NCBI GenBank assembly: GCA_037349105.1
Contig: JAYJMM010000032.1
Span: forward strand, 434,001 to 498,000
Length of the DNA stretch: 64,000 nt
Origin: Limnomonas spitsbergensis
Taxonomy: Eukaryota > Chlorophyta > Chlorophyceae > Chlamydomonadales
Reading direction: 5' to 3'
Positions 27,260 through 39,366 of this stretch are shown here, piece by piece. The notes below the pieces were generated by a model. The model made no database searches, was not told the origin of the DNA, and saw only the letters and a program-made list of their open reading frames with translations. Position numbers and translations under genes: made by a program. Numbering within the stretch: the first letter of the stretch is position 1; every line of letters starts with the position of its first letter.

Positions 27260-29985
27260 TCCACACAATAAAACGTACCGCGCTAGGACTGCATGCGAGA
27301 GGGGAAGTGCCACAACTCGAATTGTTAGACATGTAGGCCGACAAAAAGGTTACCGGTGGAGCCGAAACATATCGTTTTTTTGAAAACCTTGTTTTACTGT
27401 ACGTCATAATTCAACAGGCAATCCAGTTTTCAATCGACTCCAACCAAGGACGTTGGAGGAGGCAACTTACCGGTGGTTGCCGTCGGCCAGAGATTCGTTG
27501 GCCGATACAGCCTCACAAGTTGTGTGCATGCAATACTGTGTTGTTTGTGCTCGTTTACCTGGGTTGTGCTTCATTTGTGTGTGTTGACTTAGACTAAGTG
27601 ACTGTGGAATGTGCGTATAGGCGGGCTGTCGGCTCCAAGCTGTCATTGTCAAGCGGCCGAATGAGAAGATGAAGGAGTGCTTGGTTCGCACGCTGCCGAT
27701 CGATATCTACGACGTGTCTGGGAGGAACAACCGGTGCATTTTGAACGTGCTGCATCGGTTCGCATATCGGCATATTCTTACATAAGGGCTTCACATGCCT
27801 AGGAATTATTTTGGAAAAGACATGCAAAACAAGACCAGGGCGTAATAGGGGTCGTCGAAGGACCCAAATTGTGGATTTTGGCTGAACATGACCCTGACCC
27901 AACTTTCACAATGCAGTCCCGGGGCACCCACCCTCATGTGTTATGCAACACAGAAAGTGAGCTTGCTACCACTGAGTCAATCGAGAGGCTACCGTACGCC
28001 ATATACGTCGTTTTTGCATCCGTAAGAAGCTAGTGTTTCTCCCCTCCGTCACGCCTACCGGTATGAAAACCCTAACTTCAAGAAAACGCATGTTTGGTGA
28101 CGTCAAAAAAGGTTCTCCGGTGAAGCACGCCTTTGCTTAAAACTCTATTATTGTCTCCGTCACGGAGACAAATACATTCTACAGCAAGGCGAAAGAATGG
28201 AAACCTTAGCCCCCCCTACCCATACAGCGATCTGCAAAGGCTGATAAATACCCGAGTGACTGAAAGGAACGAAAAGGGATAGGGTTTGGGTTTTCAGTTG
28301 GTTTCACTGGGACATCAGTCACCAACCGCCAAAGTGGCCGCATTTTTGAAAGGCTCGTTCTTCGCGGTCGCCTCAGTGTTTCATATTTTGTTCCACTGGC
28401 ATATCTCGTGCTTCCCTACCTTATGACAGTGCACTGCAACGGAGATGCGCGGAGTGGATCGAACAAGCCGTACTTTTCTGGGCATGCTATTTTGAGGGGT
28501 TTGCGTTGGAAAGTGGTGCCGATTTCAGAAACAGGCCATTGCGTTGCTTTCTTGTGGGCGCAAATTCGTTTGCATGTCTGTTAGCAGTGTATGTGCTCGT
28601 GGTGGGGCAGCCACGGCCTCGGCCACGTTGGTTTTGGACTTTTTCACCGAAAGTCCATACTGTACAGTACGTGTCGTGCGCATTGCGCTGCTTTAAGCGC
28701 AAACTCGTTGAACAGATTAGGCGGGGTTACAGGGCTGCTCGTGTTGATCCGCAACGCTGCAGCCAGCGGCTGACTAGTTTTCGAACTTGCAGGATGACAG
28801 TTGACATTGCAGAACATGTGAAATACCATCGTAGGGACTATCGTGCAGCTTTGTTCTAGGCGCAAACTCGTTGTCTATGCAAGTTTTGGGGGGCAGTGTT
28901 GGCAGCAGGTGGTCGGCAGAATTGCTTGCTTGCTCCAGTTATTTTCCGTGAATGAAGTGTGAACAACTTTCGACAGAGCGTCCAGTGCCATGCATTAACT
29001 CCGTCATCCAGACACACCACAACTGCAGCAGTTTAACAAGAAACATATATGCACACAGCCACACACACGTGTCAACATGTCAACAGGGTCACAGCATGAC
29101 GTTGTTGTGATGACAGCTTTTTATAGTGACAGGTGCCATGCACAGCTGGTCGACAAACCACCATCCCCCAGCATGTTCAGAACGCAAACAGAGGCAGGGC
29201 CAAACTCGGCAACTGCTTCCAAAATAGACAGCCTGGAACACCTCAACAGTTTTCAGGGCACACAGCCATGGACAAATCTTGGCAGAGCCGCAGAGGCAGG
29301 CAAGGTGCCGCAGCCTGCAATGCACCTTACAAAAAAGATGCAGCAAGCGCACTGGAAAAGTTCCATAAACACACCATGCACCATAGTATTGACGGTTGAC
29401 TCTCAGGATCGTGTGACGGACCATATAAATGTGAGCTACTGCTAGGCAATGTCACCCAAGTGCACATCCATCTGAGCTAGCAGCCCACATCGCATCAACT
29501 GCCACAACACGCAGGACTCCTAGGAATGGGTAACAGACAAAGTGTCACAAATGAAGGGGACAGGGCACCACTTCTTTCATTCCACCACACATGGCTCCTA
29601 CGATGCAGCCACGATCCACAGAGCACCAAAACAAGCACGTCACTCGGGGGTTGCGCCAAAGGCACAGCTTTTACAGATAACGGTACCGTATGTCCGTATC
29701 TTGTTTGCCCCTCATCCCTTGCCGGTATTTTCTTATTAGGCCGTAGCCGACGTATCTTATTTACCGGTTTGGTCTCAAGTGATATCAATAAATTAATACA
29801 GGAGTGAAGGACTCCCATTTATCATATTTACCCATGCTAATGCAACATCTCTTCCTTGGACGAGGGGTGGAAGGGATGGAATCCTAGAGGTGTTTGGAAT
29901 GATTAAAGTATGAGGTGGAGTTTGAACTGGTGGGATTTAAGTCATTAACCGTCCAAAACGATGTTCACTTGCTTTGCCATACCCA
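27260..29985 (+). other. Intergenic stretch of unit 1 with unassigned short frames
   Basis: Holds several short open frames also present in units 2 and 3: VKRPNEKMKECLVRTLP-like (about 27640-27785), a frame at 28506-28859, and one at 29077-29445 (MSTGSQHDVVVM). None has a recognisable domain. Small indels between units shift them (for example 'cgtgcactcgcatt' in units 2 and 3 against 'cgtgcgcatt' in unit 1), and in unit 3 one T-to-C change removes a stop and opens 151 codons at 55855-56310. Such relaxed change argues against conserved coding. Equivalent stretches lie at about 41.1-43.8 kb and 54.7-57.4 kb. Confidence 0.4.
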
Positions 29986-30205
29986 GAGGGTGGGGGGTCG
30001 AACCCGCCACACGATCTTCTCTCTCCCCCCGCCTAGAGCGCCGGGCTCCATGTTCCTGCCCCCTCACATAGGAGGATGGTATGGCTGCACCATGGCCCAG
30101 CATGTGCATGGTAGCAGGAATTGAGCCTAGTCATTCCCTACCAGCCCCACGTGGCCGAGCGTTCAGCAGGTCCCAGCGGGTATGCACTGTTCTAAACTTG
30201 CTTTG
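29985..30205 (+). mobile_element. SINE-like element body, unit 1
   Basis: Contains 'gggtcgaacccgccacacga', 'gggctccatgttcctgcccc', 'ttccctaccagccccacgtg' and 'gccgagcgttcagcagg', colinear with the minus-strand element at 6695-6890. Copies lie at 43.83-44.03 kb and 57.43-57.64 kb. Confidence 0.55.
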
Positions 30206-30429
30206 GTCACCAGTGTTCAGCTCTGTTATGAGGTAATTCGTTTTTTGTAATAGTTCTGCCATTCCCACCATTGCCAATTGTCGCTGCTCTGCTATTCAGG
30301 TTATCTCGATGATTTACAATGATAGTTCAAACATTTTTAAACACTTAAACTTACTAACGTTTCGCTCACACATCACACAGACTTTCAAAACCCCACTTCG
30401 ATTTTCTTGTTTCCTTGGTTTCCTTCTCA

Positions 30430-30700
30430 AGTTTCCTAGGAGGCGTCCAACCGAACTCTTTTGCACCCACGTCATGTTCTAAGGCTGGGACTAATCTTCT
30501 GCACTATGGGATTCATGCCCACGCTACTGCTTGGTGGTTGTGTGCTAGTTGCTTCCTCAGAGGGGTCATTGGTTTTCGCTCGTTGTCCTAGCGTATTTAG
30601 TGCATGTACCGGTTTACGGGCACAAGTCCCATGCATCAAATGCGATTCCCCGTTGAACTGTCAAAACTGCACAACAACTCCACATGTGCCTGATTTCCTA
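30430..30700 (+). repeat. Dispersed repeat also inserted in the LINE at 195-470
   Basis: Plus-strand counterpart of the repeat at 195-470, with about 30 extra internal bases. Copied in unit 2 (about 44.26-44.53 kb) and unit 3 (about 57.87-58.14 kb). Confidence 0.65.
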
Positions 30701-31119
30701 CAATTGTCGACCATGTGCACTCGCTTGTGCATACATTATTTATACACCTAGACTGTCTTTCCTCTTTCCTCTAGGGAGGGAATCTGGACGGCTTGAGACG
30801 TTCTTGAATTTGTTTCTCTTTGGAGGGTGGGGGTCTTTTGCCTTCTCCTTTTTCGGTCTATTCCTTTCCTCACTCGTTTCTTTTCCTCCGGCCACACAGT
30901 CGGGCGCCCATGCGGCCCAGTTTTTCAGCATGGCCCAGAGGTATTATGGCATTGCCACATTTGTACTCCAACTGGCCCGCATACATTTAGGGTTCACGAT
31001 CTTACCTCATTCCTGCCAGTATCATTTCCCCATGCAGGTGCCTACCCGTGGTGGGAGGAGAAGGTTCAGTGATGTAACTCTGGTGGCATCCATGCCCATA
31101 GGTTCAGGGATCGAATACG

Positions 31120-31620
31120 CCATACAATCTTCTTCCCCCCCACCTAGAGTGCCGGGTTCATGTTCCTGCCCCCCTCACATTGGAGGATGGCCCCCTTTTG
31201 TTCGCCCCTTTCTGGTTTCTTATCTTCTCCCTTCTGATCGGTGGGGCGCCCTCGCAGCCAAGCAGGGGGTGGGATACATACGCTTGCTTTTGTGGCCTTT
31301 TTTTGAGAGGATTTGTTCCTAAGGGCTACTCTCTAGTGGAACTCAAGACGGACTTGATCATCTTTGCTTTACCGGACTGTTCCTTTCCCTCCCTCTTCCT
31401 TTTAGTTTCTTCTTTCCTCCCTTCTGAACAGTTGGGCGCCCACGCAGCGGAGCTTTGAACGGGCCCAGAGGTGTAACGTTATTGACATAGGAGGGTGGCT
31501 TGGCTGCTGCACCATGGCCCATGCCGTGAATGGTACCTGGAATTGAGCTCAGTTATTCCCTACCAGTTCCGTGCAGCTGAGCTATCAGCAGGGCCTGGCG
31601 GGTATGCACAGTTCTTATCA
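31120..31620 (+). mobile_element. SINE-like element interrupted by a second copy's left part
   Basis: The SINE body ('gggttcatgttcctgccccc ... ggaggatgg') breaks off at about 31190 and resumes at about 31490 ('ggagggtggcttggctgctg', 'ttccctaccagttccgtgca', 'gagctatcagcagggcc'). Between lies a C/T-rich stretch ending in the family core 'gggcccagaggtgtaacgtt'. Unit 3 has a small deletion at the left joint. Confidence 0.5.
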
Positions 31621-33165
31621 TTATGGTTTCTGTGGCACAGACAAGGTGCTCGCACAGCCAATTGTGGCATGATGACACGAGTTACACAAGATGAGAGGAT
31701 GCTGGCAGGGCAAGGGCTAGGACAAGGTCGAAAGTCAATTTCAGGAAGGCGCTTGAATATTATGTACATCTCCCACACGTTTCATCCTGCACACACCTTG
31801 CAACTCCCAGCCCTCCCTCAATATTGGTCTTTGCAAATGTAAAAAATATTCCCAGCCCATGTTGGAGCTGCCTAAACTGAGCACAGCATCCATAAAATAT
31901 TAGGCAGCCCTCGATAGCTGTCCCTTGAGAAACCTACCTGATTCTGGCGTTGCATGTCAATTCCCAATCCATTCAGAAAAAATGACCCGGGCTAGGCAAA
32001 CAATCTAGACAACTAATCGACGTCTTCCATGGATGTAGCGGCGGCGTCCTCCTCCAGGGGGGGCAGGTCGTCCACCTCATCCGCAGCCTCGCCTTCATCC
32101 TCGTCGATGCTGAGCCCAAGCTTGATCATTCGGTGGATGCGGCCAGCGAACGTGTTTGGCTCATCCAGGCTGAACCCAGAGGCCAGGAGCGCAGTCTCGA
32201 ACAAAAGCATGACCAGGTCCTTGACTGTCTTGTCGCTCTTGTCAGCATCAGATCGCTGCTTGAGCTCCTGCGAGGGTGTTAATATTCATGACAGAGTTTA
32301 GAGGGCGCAGGTTTGCCAGTTGTATTGGATGCCTTGCAAATAAGTCGAGATAATGAAAAGCTTCATCCCCCAAGCCTTGTCCCAGAGAATGTCATCTTTT
32401 TCTGGAAAGCACCAAACATCAACATAAATCCAGCTGTATTCACCTACATCGCAGACTCCGTTGCATGGAACCCATAAACTCCTATCCTATCCTATCCTAA
32501 ACAGAACCAATTGCCCCATCAACTACCCGGCTTCATGTATAGTTGCTCACTCACTGTCACTAGGACCATTCACCGCCTCTTTCGAACCCCCACAACGCCA
32601 GCAATCCTCACCTGCATAATTGCGTTGTGCGGGTTAATCTCGAGCGTCTTCTTGCTCGTCATGTATGCGCTCATGCTGTTGTCTCGTAGCGCCTGTGCCT
32701 TCATGATGCGCTCCATGTTGGCACTCCAGCCATACTCGCCGGTGACAAGCACGCACGGCGAGTCCACAATGCGGTCCGAGACCAACACCTTCTCCACCTT
32801 GTCGCCGAGGATATCCTTGATGATGCGGCACAGCGCCTCGAAGGAGGAAGCCAGCTCCTCCTGCTTCTTCTTGTCCTCGTCAGTCTCATCGAACTTGAGG
32901 CCCTCCTTGGTGCAGCATACCAGCTTCTTGCCTGAGAAAGCATATTGGAGAAATAACAATCAGTCTCCAAATACAAAAACATGGAAGTTCCACTCAGGAA
33001 GTAGAGAGGCAAGGGGGCTAATACCCGGCAGCGGAAGCCAGCCATACATCGCATGGCCGCCAAGGGCAGGATACAGACGGTGCAGATATGTCGAGTGCAT
33101 ACAGCCTCCATCAGTACTAATTGAAACCATGGCTGCCAGTGGGCATGAAAGGAGCAGAGCTGTGC

Positions 33166-34240
33166 AGACCCGCCAACAGTGCGGCCGTGTGTGAGGAACA
33201 CAGCCCCAATAAGCGACGGAGTCAACATTGATTTGATCGGGGCTGCGGAAAGGCCTCACTTCGGCACGGTTTAGCCGTGGTGTGGTGAGTTGCCGCAGCC
33301 CAACAGGTTCTTTAGCATCTACCCTGTTCCCTCTCTTCTTCTCCTTATCATTCTAACCATGGGTGATTGTCATACAAAAGCATGTGCATGTATATACAAA
33401 CCCGCCAACAGTGCGGCCGCGTGTGAGGAACACAGCCCCAATTAGCGACGGAGTCAACATTGATTTGATCAAGGCTGCGGAAAGGCCTCACTTCAGCACG
33501 GATTAGCCGTGGTGTGGTGAGTTGCCGCAGCCCAACAGGTTCTTTAGCATCTACCCATTTCCTCTCTCCCCTTTTCCTTGCTATTCTAACCATGGTAGAT
33601 TGTCATACAAAATAATGTGCATGCATATACAGACCCGCCAACAGTGCGGCCGCGTGTGAGGAACACAGCCCCAATGAGCGATGGAGTCAACATTGATTTG
33701 ATCGGGGCTGCGGAAAGGCCTCACTTCAGCACGGATTAGCCGTGGTGTGGTGAGTTGCCGCAGCCCAACAGGTTCTTTAGCATCTACCCATTTCCTCTCT
33801 CCCCTTTTCCTTGCCATTCTAACCATGGGTGATTGTCATACAAAAGCATGTGCATGCATGCATATACAGACCCGCCAACAGTGCGGCCGCGTGTGAGGAA
33901 CACAGCCCCAATAAGCGACGGAGTCAACATTGATTTGATCGGGGCTGCGGAAAGGCCTCATCACTTCAGCACGGATTAGCCGTGGTGTGGTGAGTTGCCG
34001 CAGCCCAACAGGTTCTTAAGCATCGGCCCATTTCCTCTCTCCCCTTTTCCTTGCCATTCTAACCATGGTAGATTGTCATACAAAATAATGTGCATGCATA
34101 TACAGACCCGCCAACAGTGCGGCCGCGTGTGAGGAACACAGCCCCAATGAGCGACGGAGTCAACATTGATTTGATCGGGGCTGCGGAAAGGCCTCACTTC
34201 GGCACGATTAAGCCGCAGTGTGGTGAGTTGCCGCAGCCCT
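33166..34240. repeat. About 235-bp tandem repeat in HSP90 intron, 5 copies (unit 1)
   Basis: Copies start with 'cccgccaacagtgcggccg' at about 33169, 33401, 33633, 33871 and 34107. Each holds 'gcgacggagtcaacattgat', 'ggggctgcggaaaggcctca' and 'gtggtgagttgccgcagccc'. Period 232-238 bp. It lies in the intron between the exons at 34617-34837 and 32612-32931. Confidence 0.9.
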
Positions 34241-34274
34241 TTAAAGTTCTCCAGCACCTGCCCTGTTCCTCTCT

Positions 34275-34515
34275 CTATATCTCTCTCACCATACTCCATC
34301 TGCTGCTAATGGAAGGGGTTCTGTCTGCATCTCCCCCATTCCACCCATACTTCACTCACCACCATACTCCTCCAGCTGCTGCACAGCGTACTCATCAGAA
34401 ATTTCCTTCTGCATCTCACCTGCCACACACCTGTATGACATCTTCCCCCTTACCTCTCCCTCCCACCGATGGACTCCTTCAGCTGTTGCACAGCATGCTT
34501 GTCTAGGGGGTTTCA
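34275..34515 (-). repeat. Three decoy copies of an HSP90 exon 3' end and donor (unit 1)
   Basis: The end of exon 34617-34837 reads, on the minus strand, 'cagctgaaggagtatgacg' then gtgagagg. Diverged copies with a GT in the donor position follow in the intron at about 34461-34510, 34355-34400 and 34275-34330. The same series lies at 47.87-48.10 kb and 61.68-61.92 kb. Confidence 0.7.
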
Positions 34516-34871
34516 ACTGCATCCTCCCCACCACACGCCCCTATCATTCCCCACACACCTCTCCACACCAGACCCGTCTCTAGCATCTCCCCCGCCACCA
34601 CACACCTCCCTCTCACCGTCATACTCCTTCAGCTGCTGCACAGCGTACTCGTCAATGGGGTCCACCATGAAAAGCACCTCATAGCCCTTGCGCTTAAGCT
34701 TCTCCAGGAAGGGGCTGTTCTCCACAGCCTTCTTGCTCTCGCCCGTGATGTAGAAGATGTCCTTCTGGCCCTCGCGCATGCGCGTCACGTAGTCCTTGAG
34801 GCTGGTCAGGTCCTCGCCGCTCTTGGTGGAGTTGAACCTGAGGGTGCAGAAATTGTGTCAAGTCACGTTAG

Positions 34872-34887
34872 TTTGAAGCCATGAAGG
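34872..34887. other. Probable hAT excision footprint (unit 1)
   Basis: Unit 1 reads TTTGAAG-CCA-TGAAGG at the site that reads TTTGAAGG in unit 3 and holds a hAT element flanked by TTTGAAGG on both sides in unit 2. The eight extra bases look like an imperfect double target duplication left by excision. Confidence 0.7.
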
Positions 34888-36191
34888 GACCTTTCTCAGG
34901 AAGTGAACCCCAAAGGGGTTCAACTAAAAAGGGGTTGTGCAGTTCCACAATCAGGTGCATGGAGGATCAGAAGCATTATCAGTTGGTACCGCACTGCATT
35001 GCATGTGGCATGATGAGCTGCATTGCATGTGGCATGATGAGCAAGGACAAGAAAGAGGAAAACCACCAGGACGGTGTCCCTGGAGCCATGGACATGGTGT
35101 CTATATTGCCATGCAATTTTTTTTTAAACAGCTCTTCACCTGAGCAGCTCGGCGAGCTTGGCCCTGTTCTGCGTGTCGGCGTGCACACCCAGCTTGAGGT
35201 TCTTTCCGAAAGACTCGTAGAACTTGTTGTAGTCGTCCTTGTTCTCAGCAATCTCGGTGAACATGTCAAGGCACTTCTTGACTATGTTCTTCTTGATAAC
35301 CTTGAGGATCTTGTTCTGCTGCAGCGTCTCACGGGAGATGTTGAGCGGGAGGTCCTCGCTGTCAACGACGGACACCCTTGACGAAGTTCAGGTAGTCAGG
35401 GATGAGCTCCTGCAGGGAGCAAAGGGACGGGTTACTGTTTCGAATACTACTTTGGGGTGGGGTGGTTTTGGCAAATCAAATGGCGTCCCAGACGGTCAAA
35501 CAGCTGATCGATAAGCATGCTGTGGGGCTCCACAAAACCTTGCAACACCTTGATAAGAACACTCAACACTCATTTGCATTCAAAAACACAGCCATGTTAA
35601 TTGCCCGAGACCTTAAAACCTCATTCAATTTTGATTCAGTCACATCCCTGGTTCCCATACTCATGACGCACTCATGACGCATCCGAGCTTCTTGCCAGGA
35701 ATACAAATCCCTGAGTTTTGAGTCCAGAAAACCCCACCCCTACAATCTCGGCTTCTCTTCTTAATGGCCCTGCCTCAGTTTCAGCCCCATCACCTTGTGG
35801 ATCTCTTCAATATCCCCACACACCCCAGCCTCACCTCACAGTCAGGTTGTCCATGATGAACACGCGGCGCACATACAGCTTGATGTTGTTGGCCTTCTTC
35901 TGGGTGTCAAACATGTCAAACTGCAGACAGAAAGAGGATGGGGACTTGAGAACATGGGCAAATGGGGCTCGTACTGAATGAAAACACAATTTCGAGTTGA
36001 TGTTCATCATTCAGGTGTAATCTCAACATGCGGCCAGGAGCGGTACCCAGGAGCAATTATCTTTCTCAGTTTGATGAGCCTGGTGCTCATCTAAAGAGAC
36101 TCTCGAATGAGCCAACATAATTTACACAAGCAGTTCACTTCATGAAATAATCTATAGCAAACGGGCACTGACAGGCAGGGCACGACACACC

Positions 36192-36225
36192 ACAGCATGG
36201 TCCAGCATGGTCCATCTTCTGACAG
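36192..36225. other. Unit 1/unit 2 junction (HSP90 intron joined to DHS intron)
   Basis: Native HSP90 reads 'cacagcatggtcccaccc' (63564-63581) and native DHS reads 'ccagtcatcttctgacag'. At the junction they are joined after 'agcatggtcc', which is present twice in tandem. A short templated duplication at the joint is typical of end-joining repair. Confidence 0.9.
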
Positions 36226-37314
36226 CCAGCTCAGGTGTGTAGTTGTGTACAGGGTGCAACATAGGTTCAGAAAGGTGCATACCCGCTGGGCCCTGCTGAA
36301 CGCGGCTGCGGTGGTGCGTGGTCGCAGCAAATTTAATTTCTTCAAATTCAAATTCTTCTCACAGCCAATCAAGGTGAACAGGGGGTGCAGCGTATTCAAA
36401 TGCGCGGCACCAGTGTCGATATGGGGTCTTCTTTTAACAGCCAATTAAGGTGAGCAGTGGGTGCAGCATAGGCGAATGCGCAGCGCAAGCTTCCATACCA
36501 GCATTCGTCTGACAGCCAGGTAAGGAGAGGTGTGTGCATTTTCAGGACACAAGTTTGTGTTTTAAATAAATTTGTGATGAGATGATTGTTTTTTAACTGG
36601 TCTCCTTCTTTCGGTTCCATGTCGAGGCCTTGTAGATATTGTGACCATTTCCCAAGATTGGTGCAGAACTGCAGATAACCTTTTTTTAAACCGGATTTTT
36701 TAAATGAAAAACGAGTTGAATCGGTGTTTGTCACAATTAGCCACCTAATTCAAGGGAGCACAAACATTCCACACCACCAGTACGCTGATCCATCTTTAAT
36801 ATGAAGCTGTGGCTGCATCATAGTTTCACCCGGGTGCCTCCGGCCCGCTGCATCTGGCCGCCACTCAAGCTTGCGGCAAGTCCTGGTTATCTCTGAAAAC
36901 AAATCGGAGATTGGATTTATCTGAACCAGCCATCTCCATTTAGGGCGCACCGTTTTTTCCTGTAGCCACTGCTACCTCATCTCCACGAGCCATGCTGCTT
37001 GGAAGACCAGCCATTGGCCGGTCAAGGTTTGGTCCCCATCGGGCCATTGGTGGCCGCCCAGTGACCAGCTTAAGTTGGCCTGGTGCACACAAATTACAAA
37101 TAATGGATCATGCATGTTGCCATGTTCACATCCAACCATGCTAGTCTGCCCTCCCCAATCTGCCCCCCCATGCTGATCTGCCCTCCCCAATCCACCCCCC
37201 TTGCCCCCCTCCCAACGTGCCCCCCCTCAATCTGCCCCCCCCCTCCCCCATTGCTGATCTCCCCCCCCACCCCCCACCCCTCACTCCATCTCTGTCGTGT
37301 CGTCATCGGCACAG

Positions 37315-37416
37315 GTTTACTCTGATGCCACAATCATCTTCCCGCTGCTGATTTCACAAACGTTTGCGAAGCACTGGAAGCCGAAACCAGACGTCGTGCA
37401 AACGCCAGCGGCATGA
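37315..37416 (+). pseudogene. Extra copy of DHS exon 10, unit 2
   Basis: Copy of the terminal DHS exon with acceptor cacag, the same frame (VYSDAT...) and the stop. It reads TIIFPLL where the native exon reads TVILPLL. No exon 9 precedes it within the unit. It is listed as a pseudogene because it is an orphan exon, but it could act as an alternative last exon spliced from DHS exon 9, about 16.5 kb upstream. Confidence 0.8.
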
Positions 37417-38375
37417 AGGACCGAACGGGCATCGCTCGGCAAGCCACGGGGCTTGGCTGGCTAGGAACCTGGCTGGGAAGCCTTAAAAGGCTCCTACTGT
37501 GCATAAAGCTGGCTAGCAAGTCTGATGAGGCGCCGGTTAAGTATTTCAGGAGGGCCCCCATATAAAATTCTGAAGAGACATCGAGAAATGCGCCCAGCCC
37601 GACTCGGCCGAGCGTTCAGCAGGGCGCGGCGGATATATGCACCGTTCTAAATGCGCCCAGCAGTCGCATATGAGGGTTCAGGCAACTGTGCAGTATGTTA
37701 ATGACATAACACCTCTGGGCCATGCTGAAATGTTGCTCGGCAAACAAAAAGACAGCTAGGAAAGACAATTGGGCAGTATGTGCCGAGGCCTCGTTCACAC
37801 CTCAACCACATGATTACATGAGGCAAGGACCCTGTGCCTTGGCCGCTAGGCTGACATTGATGCTGGTACAAGGGTACCTGACTCCTCCAGGTTAGTGTTC
37901 CTAGTGCCTTGGACACGCACTCATCAAATTACAGCAGTCTTTTGCCTGTGCAGTAGTCAGCACGGTTTTGTGCTGGCATGATATTCAGCTGCGTTGCCTG
38001 GATCACGGTTCTAGTAACGCTCTTCTAGGAAATGGACGCACCAGTGGATTGTCTTAATGCCCATCCGAATACCAGCAGTAAGTTAACCGCGTGGCCAAGC
38101 CTTTTTATATATGCAGTGTATGGAGGTGTGATGTCATTGACTCGTCAGTTTTGCACCGGCTGGAAAATCTTTTGTCTTTTACTGCCTTTCTATAGGATCC
38201 AAAAGGAGGTGGTTCGCCTGTAGAGAATGCCGCGCGTGACTTCATAAAACTGTACGGTAACCTAATATCTGCAACGGAGTGTTAATGACGTTACACCTCT
38301 GGGCCATGCTGAAATGAAGCTTGGCCTCGTCGGCAAACAGAAAGACAGCTAGGAAAGGCAAGGGAGAAGGCACAA

Positions 38376-39108
38376 GTGGAAAGAAAGGATAGCAAGATCT
38401 GCAACGTAGTGTGGAACTCACCGATTACCATAGGAGCTTGTGACCTCATCAGTTCCAAACTGCGTAGCCTAAACAACGGGGGGCCGATCGCTGGGCAGCT
38501 GTTCTCCCTTCTGTTAGATCTGGAGCGCCAAGAAGAACAAGTTAAGCCTGTCACTCCAGCATGCAGACTCAGGGCAGAGATTGCAAGCCCTGAAGACATG
38601 GCCCAAAGAAACTACCAAGAGCTAAAGCGTCACGGGCATCTTGAAATAGCTCCGTTACCGGGACAAAGACTACCACAGCAAAGGAAAGTGCCCAACAAGT
38701 CAAGACGGGAACTGGCCACAAACAAGAATAGCTAGGTGTCAACACCATCCCAAGTCACCACAGGCGGCCTTTTGAGATGCAAGGCAACCTGCTCATCCTC
38801 TCCTCTGACACCAATGAAGGGGTGGGATGGGGGCACCTTCTGCAACCCAGAGGGGACTGAGGCCAGAGAAACGGAGTCTTGGAGCAAAGACCAGAAATGC
38901 AGTACGGTACTGCCCGGGAGGCACGGTGCACAAAATTGGCCTGCTCAATCACCGATCAAAAATAAAAAGGGTACACGGCTGTGATAAGAGACTAGGAGCA
39001 GTCAAGCCTATCTTACTCCTCTTTGCTATCAGAAACCAGCGTCCAGAGGGACCGAAGCCCCCACAGCTGCCGTGCACAAATTGTGCGGCAACTATAATGC
39101 TTTGAATA
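38376..39108 (+). pseudogene. Degenerate retroelement-like coding remnant, unit 2
   Basis: Copy of the unit 1 remnant; the 119-aa frame is identical in predicted protein. Same frame breaks, so the damage predates the triplication. Confidence 0.35.
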
Positions 39109-39141
39109 CCATTTCTCTGGCGAACCCGTACGGTCATCGAA

Positions 39142-39242
39142 GTCATGATCGTATAATGGTAATTATCCCCGCCTGTCAGCGGAGATAACATATCCCTTTC
39201 CTCAGAGCGCGGGAGACCGGGGTTCGATTCCCCGTCGTGGCG
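39142..39242 (+). tRNA. tRNA-Asp(GTC) with intron, unit 2
   Basis: Second copy from the triplication. Arms, anticodon GTC and 29-bp intron are identical to the unit 1 copy; the upstream flank differs by one base (ggcgaaccc instead of ggcgacccc). Confidence 0.9.
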
Positions 39243-39366
39243 GTACCGCAGACAGCGGCATTTTTGGATTTCATCAGGTCAGGCAGGACTTGTCACATCT
39301 CAACGTGGTAAGTTTGCAGACTTCACCTAGGTTTGCAGACTTCACCTAAGGGGCCCGCTGCATGGC

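Larger units (their letters stand above)
32013..35920 (-). pseudogene. Truncated, frameshifted HSP90 3' copy, unit 1
   Basis: Exons corresponding to the intact gene: 35835-35920, 35140-35409, 34617-34837, 32612-32931, 32013-32267. The 5' exons are absent because the block ends in the intron at 36212. Two extra insertions disrupt the frame: 5 bp at the end of the first exon (cag tcagg ttg on the plus strand) and 4 bp in the second exon (about 35370, gac ggac acc). Splice sites and the C-terminal SMEDVD with stop are otherwise kept. No promoter is evident, and DHS intron sequence lies upstream. Confidence 0.92.
20882..36212 (+). repeat. Triplicated block, unit 1 (15.3 kb)
   Basis: Starts at 'catcttctgacagcc' in DHS intron 9, where the sequence to the left is native DHS, and ends in an HSP90 intron at 'cagcatggtcc'. 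Contains the native last DHS exon, a tRNA-Asp gene, transposon remnants and a truncated HSP90 3' part. It is larger than unit 3 mainly because of the LINE insertion at 24446-27094. Nucleotide identity to the other units is very high by eye, with scattered substitutions and small indels. Confidence 0.97.

Noticed and set aside
30684..31322. 212-codon hydrophobic frame, repeated in units 2 and 3
   Set aside because: Spans C/T-rich leader and SINE-like repeats. Its apparent membrane segments come from low-complexity TTC/CTT runs, and unit 3 differs by indels.
32511..33194. 227-codon plus-strand frame, repeated at 46342 and 59920
   Set aside because: It is the antisense of an HSP90 exon plus intron. 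The minus-strand protein is clearly HSP90 and the plus frame has no motif.
33166..34240. Repeated short frames ([15 protein letters not shown]...) as a small gene family
   Set aside because: They repeat with the 235-bp intronic array, are frameshifted in some copies and show no conserved product.
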